A DNA stretch of 64,000 nt. Origin: Polaribacter sp. HaHaR_3_91. GTDB lineage: Bacteria > Bacteroidota > Bacteroidia > Flavobacteriales > Flavobacteriaceae. Location of the stretch: NCBI RefSeq assembly GCF_019278525.1, contig NZ_CP058986.1, positions 2,929,001 through 2,993,000 on the forward strand, read 5' to 3'. The notes beneath the pieces are model-generated. The model did no database searches, had not been told where the DNA came from, and saw only the letters and a program-made list of their open reading frames with translations. A program made the translations under genes and the position numbers. Of the stretch, positions 62,126 through 64,000 are shown one piece after another (positions within the stretch are counted from its first letter, which is position 1; each line of letters starts with the position of its first letter).

Positions 62126-62267
62126 CTAATGGCAACAACGTGTATAAAAAATTGCGTAGTTTAGTGCTTAACCAAAGGTAGTTGCATTTTTGTTGCGTCT
62201 GATTTTCCTTCGGAAAATCCTCGCACACAAAACCGCAACTTTCCATACACAAACACGTTACCTGCAA
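62126..62267 (+). repeat. attC-like site 7
   Basis: The left core CTAATGGCAAC ends at 62136 and the right core GTTACCTGC starts at 62257; AAC to GTT is 126 bp. The tip is GATTTTCC-TTC-GGAAAATC (62201-62219). GTGTAT and ATACAC form the outer arms. Confidence 0.85.
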
Positions 62268-62292
62268 GCTAAAAAAACATCGAGAATAAAAT

Positions 62293-64000
62293 ATGATTGA
62301 ATCAATTCTATTAAAAAATATTGCTTCGTATGACCAAAATGGAATTGAAATTTCCAATTTAAAGAAAGTCAATTTTTTCTTTGGAGCAAACGGCTCAGGA
62401 AAATCAACGATTGCAAAATATTTTCACAATTTAAGTAAAAACCCAATTGACAGAATTTCTGATTTCAATGATTGTAGTAATAATGGTTACGACCAAACAA
62501 ATCATCAAATATTAGTTTATGATGAGAATTTCATTGATTTCAACTTTAATAGAAATTCAGTTTTAAAAGGTGTTTTTTCATTAAATCAAACCAACGATAC
62601 TATTGATAGGGAAATAAGCACAAAACAATCCGAAATAGAAACTATAAGAGTAAGTACAGAAAGAAAACAATCTTTAAAACAAAGGATAGAAAGTAACAAA
62701 AGACAGAAAAAAATAGAATTACTAGATTTTTGCTGGGCTAAAAGAAACAATTTCTCTTCGTTCTCTAAATTAAATTTAGGTTTTTCAGGAAGTAAGCAGA
62801 ATCATCTTCAACAACTAAAAACAATTCTTGTAAATCTTCCTAGTACAATTTCTTCAATGTCTGAATTATCAACTAGCTATAATGAACTTTATGAAAAAGA
62901 GATTTTAGAAATTCAAACTACAATAAGTTCTAGTTTATATAAGGAAATTCGACAGTTAGAATCAGAATTAAAACCACTAATTTCAGAAATTATTGTAGGA
63001 AATGAAGATGTTAATATTGATGGACTAATAAAATCACTTAATTCTAGAAGTTGGGTAGAAACTGGAGTGAATTTTCTTAATGAAGTTGACACTACTTGTC
63101 CTTTTTGTCAAAAGGAAACTATTGACGAAAACCTAAGAACACAATTTAATCAATATTTTGATAAAACTTCAAAACAACAAATCGAACTAATTGAAAATTT
63201 ATACACCCAATACAAAACTAAAACTACTTTATTTTTAGAAAATGTTTTAGAGATACAGAGTATATTTAATCCGAATAATATTGTTTCTAACTCTTATATT
63301 CAATTGCAAGAATTATTTGCCAGAAATAATAATGAAATTGATTTGAAAATTAAAAACTCAAATGAAAAAAAAGATATAATTTCCATAAACACACTGAAAG
63401 AATCTTTATCAACAATTATTAATTTAATCAAAACAAATAACAAAGCTTTACTTGAACTTGACCAAAATAAAAGAAATCTTATTTCTAGAATTTGGGCATA
63501 TTTGGCAGAAAAAAGTAAAACAAAAATTGCAGAATTTGAGGTTAAAGAAATTAAATATCAAAAAATTGATACTCTAGCTAATCAAATAATCGCTGATTAC
63601 AACACAAATAGTTTAACTCTTAAGCGACAAATTGAAGTATTAAGAAGTCAAACAGTAAATACTCAAGACGCAGTTGAGAATATCAATTTAATTTTAAAAA
63701 ATTCAGGTTTTGAAAGTTTTGAAATTAAAGAAAAAGATTTAGTTAATAATATTTCACAATATTATTTAAAAAGACCAAATACAACAACGGAAGACCCTAT
63801 TTTCAAAACACTAAGCGAAGGTGAAAAAAGTTTTATTTCATTCTTATATTTTTATCAATTATGTATAGGAACCGATGATATAACTAACAATAGTAGTAAA
63901 AGAAAAATCATAGTTATTGATGATCCTGTGTCTAGTCTTGATAGTCAAGCATTATTTGTGATTTCTTCTTTAATTCATCAGTTAATACTTAGAAAAGGAA
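62293..64000 (+). CDS. Cassette 7: AAA_13 / RloC-like zinc-hook ATPase (partial)
   Basis: The frame opens at 62293, 36 nt after GTT of site 7, and stays open to the window end (569 residues). Walker A is GANGSGKS (31-38). A long coiled coil carries a Rad50-type hook C269-P-F-C272 near its middle. Then come the ABC signature LSEGEK (507-512) and Walker B IIVIDDPVSSLD (from 539). This is the layout of AAA_13 proteins such as RloC, a DNA-damage-responsive anticodon nuclease. The nuclease part, if any, lies outside the window. An antiviral role is inferred. Confidence 0.8.
   Translation, partial: MIESILLKNIASYDQNGIEISNLKKVNFFFGANGSGKSTIAKYFHNLSKNPIDRISDFNDCSNNGYDQTNHQILVYDENFIDFNFNRNSVLKGVFSLNQTNDTIDREISTKQSEIETIRVSTERKQSLKQRIESNKRQKKIELLDFCWAKRNNFSSFSKLNLGFSGSKQNHLQQLKTILVNLPSTISSMSELSTSYNELYEKEILEIQTTISSSLYKEIRQLESELKPLISEIIVGNEDVNIDGLIKSLNSRSWVETGVNFLNEVDTTCPFCQKETIDENLRTQFNQYFDKTSKQQIELIENLYTQYKTKTTLFLENVLEIQSIFNPNNIVSNSYIQLQELFARNNNEIDLKIKNSNEKKDIISINTLKESLSTIINLIKTNNKALLELDQNKRNLISRIWAYLAEKSKTKIAEFEVKEIKYQKIDTLANQIIADYNTNSLTLKRQIEVLRSQTVNTQDAVENINLILKNSGFESFEIKEKDLVNNISQYYLKRPNTTTEDPIFKTLSEGEKSFISFLYFYQLCIGTDDITNNSSKRKIIVIDDPVSSLDSQALFVISSLIHQLILRKG

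Larger units (their letters stand above)
52605..64000 (+). mobile_element. Integron-like gene cassette array (continues past the window)
   Basis: Seven structured repeats (sites 1-7) at near-constant length (124-127 bp from AAC to GTT) separate compact cassettes. All cassette genes are on the + strand, with starts 19-54 nt (IS removed) after GTT and most stops within 20 nt before AAC. The 7-10 nt after a cassette's opening GTT are complementary to those before its closing AAC in five of six complete cassettes and in the ORF-less one, at 9 of 10. This is attC/cassette logic. An IntI/Xer-like recombinase lies directly upstream. Confidence 0.8.

Noticed and set aside
61950..62372. Minus-strand reading frame of 140 codons across site 7
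   Set aside because: It runs through an attC-like site and into the start of the AAA_13 gene. The translation is low-complexity and hydrophobic, and it exists only because the repeat lacks stops on that strand.
48824..64000. CRISPR array
   Set aside because: The island repeats are long (~125 bp), structured and separated by whole genes, not by short spacers of constant size. No cas genes are present.

Overview
The window looks like chromosomal DNA of a marine-type Flavobacteriaceae (Bacteroidota) close to Polaribacter or Tenacibaculum; the family is an inference from gene content. The DNA is very AT-rich, promoters match the Bacteroidota TTG-N19-TAnnTTTG pattern, and lineage-typical genes are present: DUF6428, DUF6660, DUF3822, TIGR02757, a BatA-type protein, DUF5916 and a START-like protein.

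Positions 1-48,900 are mostly core chromosome. In order they hold: a partial outer-membrane barrel and two lipoproteins; LrgAB; MsrA; a DMT exporter; an arsenic operon (arsR, DUF6428, arsenate reductase, ACR3) with two matching ArsR-type operators; a K+/H+ antiporter; a heavy-metal block (DUF6660, a CzcA-TolC fusion, CzcB, a Fur-family regulator, a Zn/Cd P-type ATPase); sucC; DUF5916; a LolD-like ATPase, CPBP protease and TIGR02757; a BatA protein with a dihydroorotase-like protein that has lost its metal-binding His residues; tRNA-Gly(TCC); two tandem PPK2 kinases; LpxR; a RecD-like helicase; DUF3822-rsmD; a chaperone operon (DUF493, three SurA/PpiC-like proteins, MoxR); AAA_28-recQ-fmt; HU; YqgE; a class IV aminotransferase; a START-like protein; and tRNA-Met(CAT).

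Positions 48,900-64,000 are an accessory island. It starts with a phage-type integrase directly behind tRNA-Met, followed by a small interrupted gene and a long AT-rich stretch. A second tyrosine recombinase (51378-52493) comes next, of IntI/Xer type but without the insertion diagnostic of IntI. Downstream is a one-directional array of short gene cassettes separated by seven structured repeats of about 125 bp. Each repeat begins ...AAC, ends GTT..., and has a perfect 8-9 bp hairpin at its centre. For nearly every cassette the 7-10 nt after the opening GTT are the reverse complement of the nt before the closing AAC. That is the logic of integron attC sites, but the core does not fit the GTTRRRY consensus. 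I read this as a non-canonical integron and as the main discovery of the window.

Cassette cargo includes a TPR lipoprotein, a two-gene hypothetical cassette, a small membrane protein, a glycine-rich-domain (DUF1399-like) protein paired with an acidic Cys-rich protein, a Sll1717-type P-loop ATPase, a tiny membrane protein and an RloC/AAA_13-like zinc-hook ATPase cut by the window end. Two identical IS3-family elements have inserted exactly 20 bp inside two cassettes, and one of those cassettes has mismatched ends, which suggests recombination between the IS copies.
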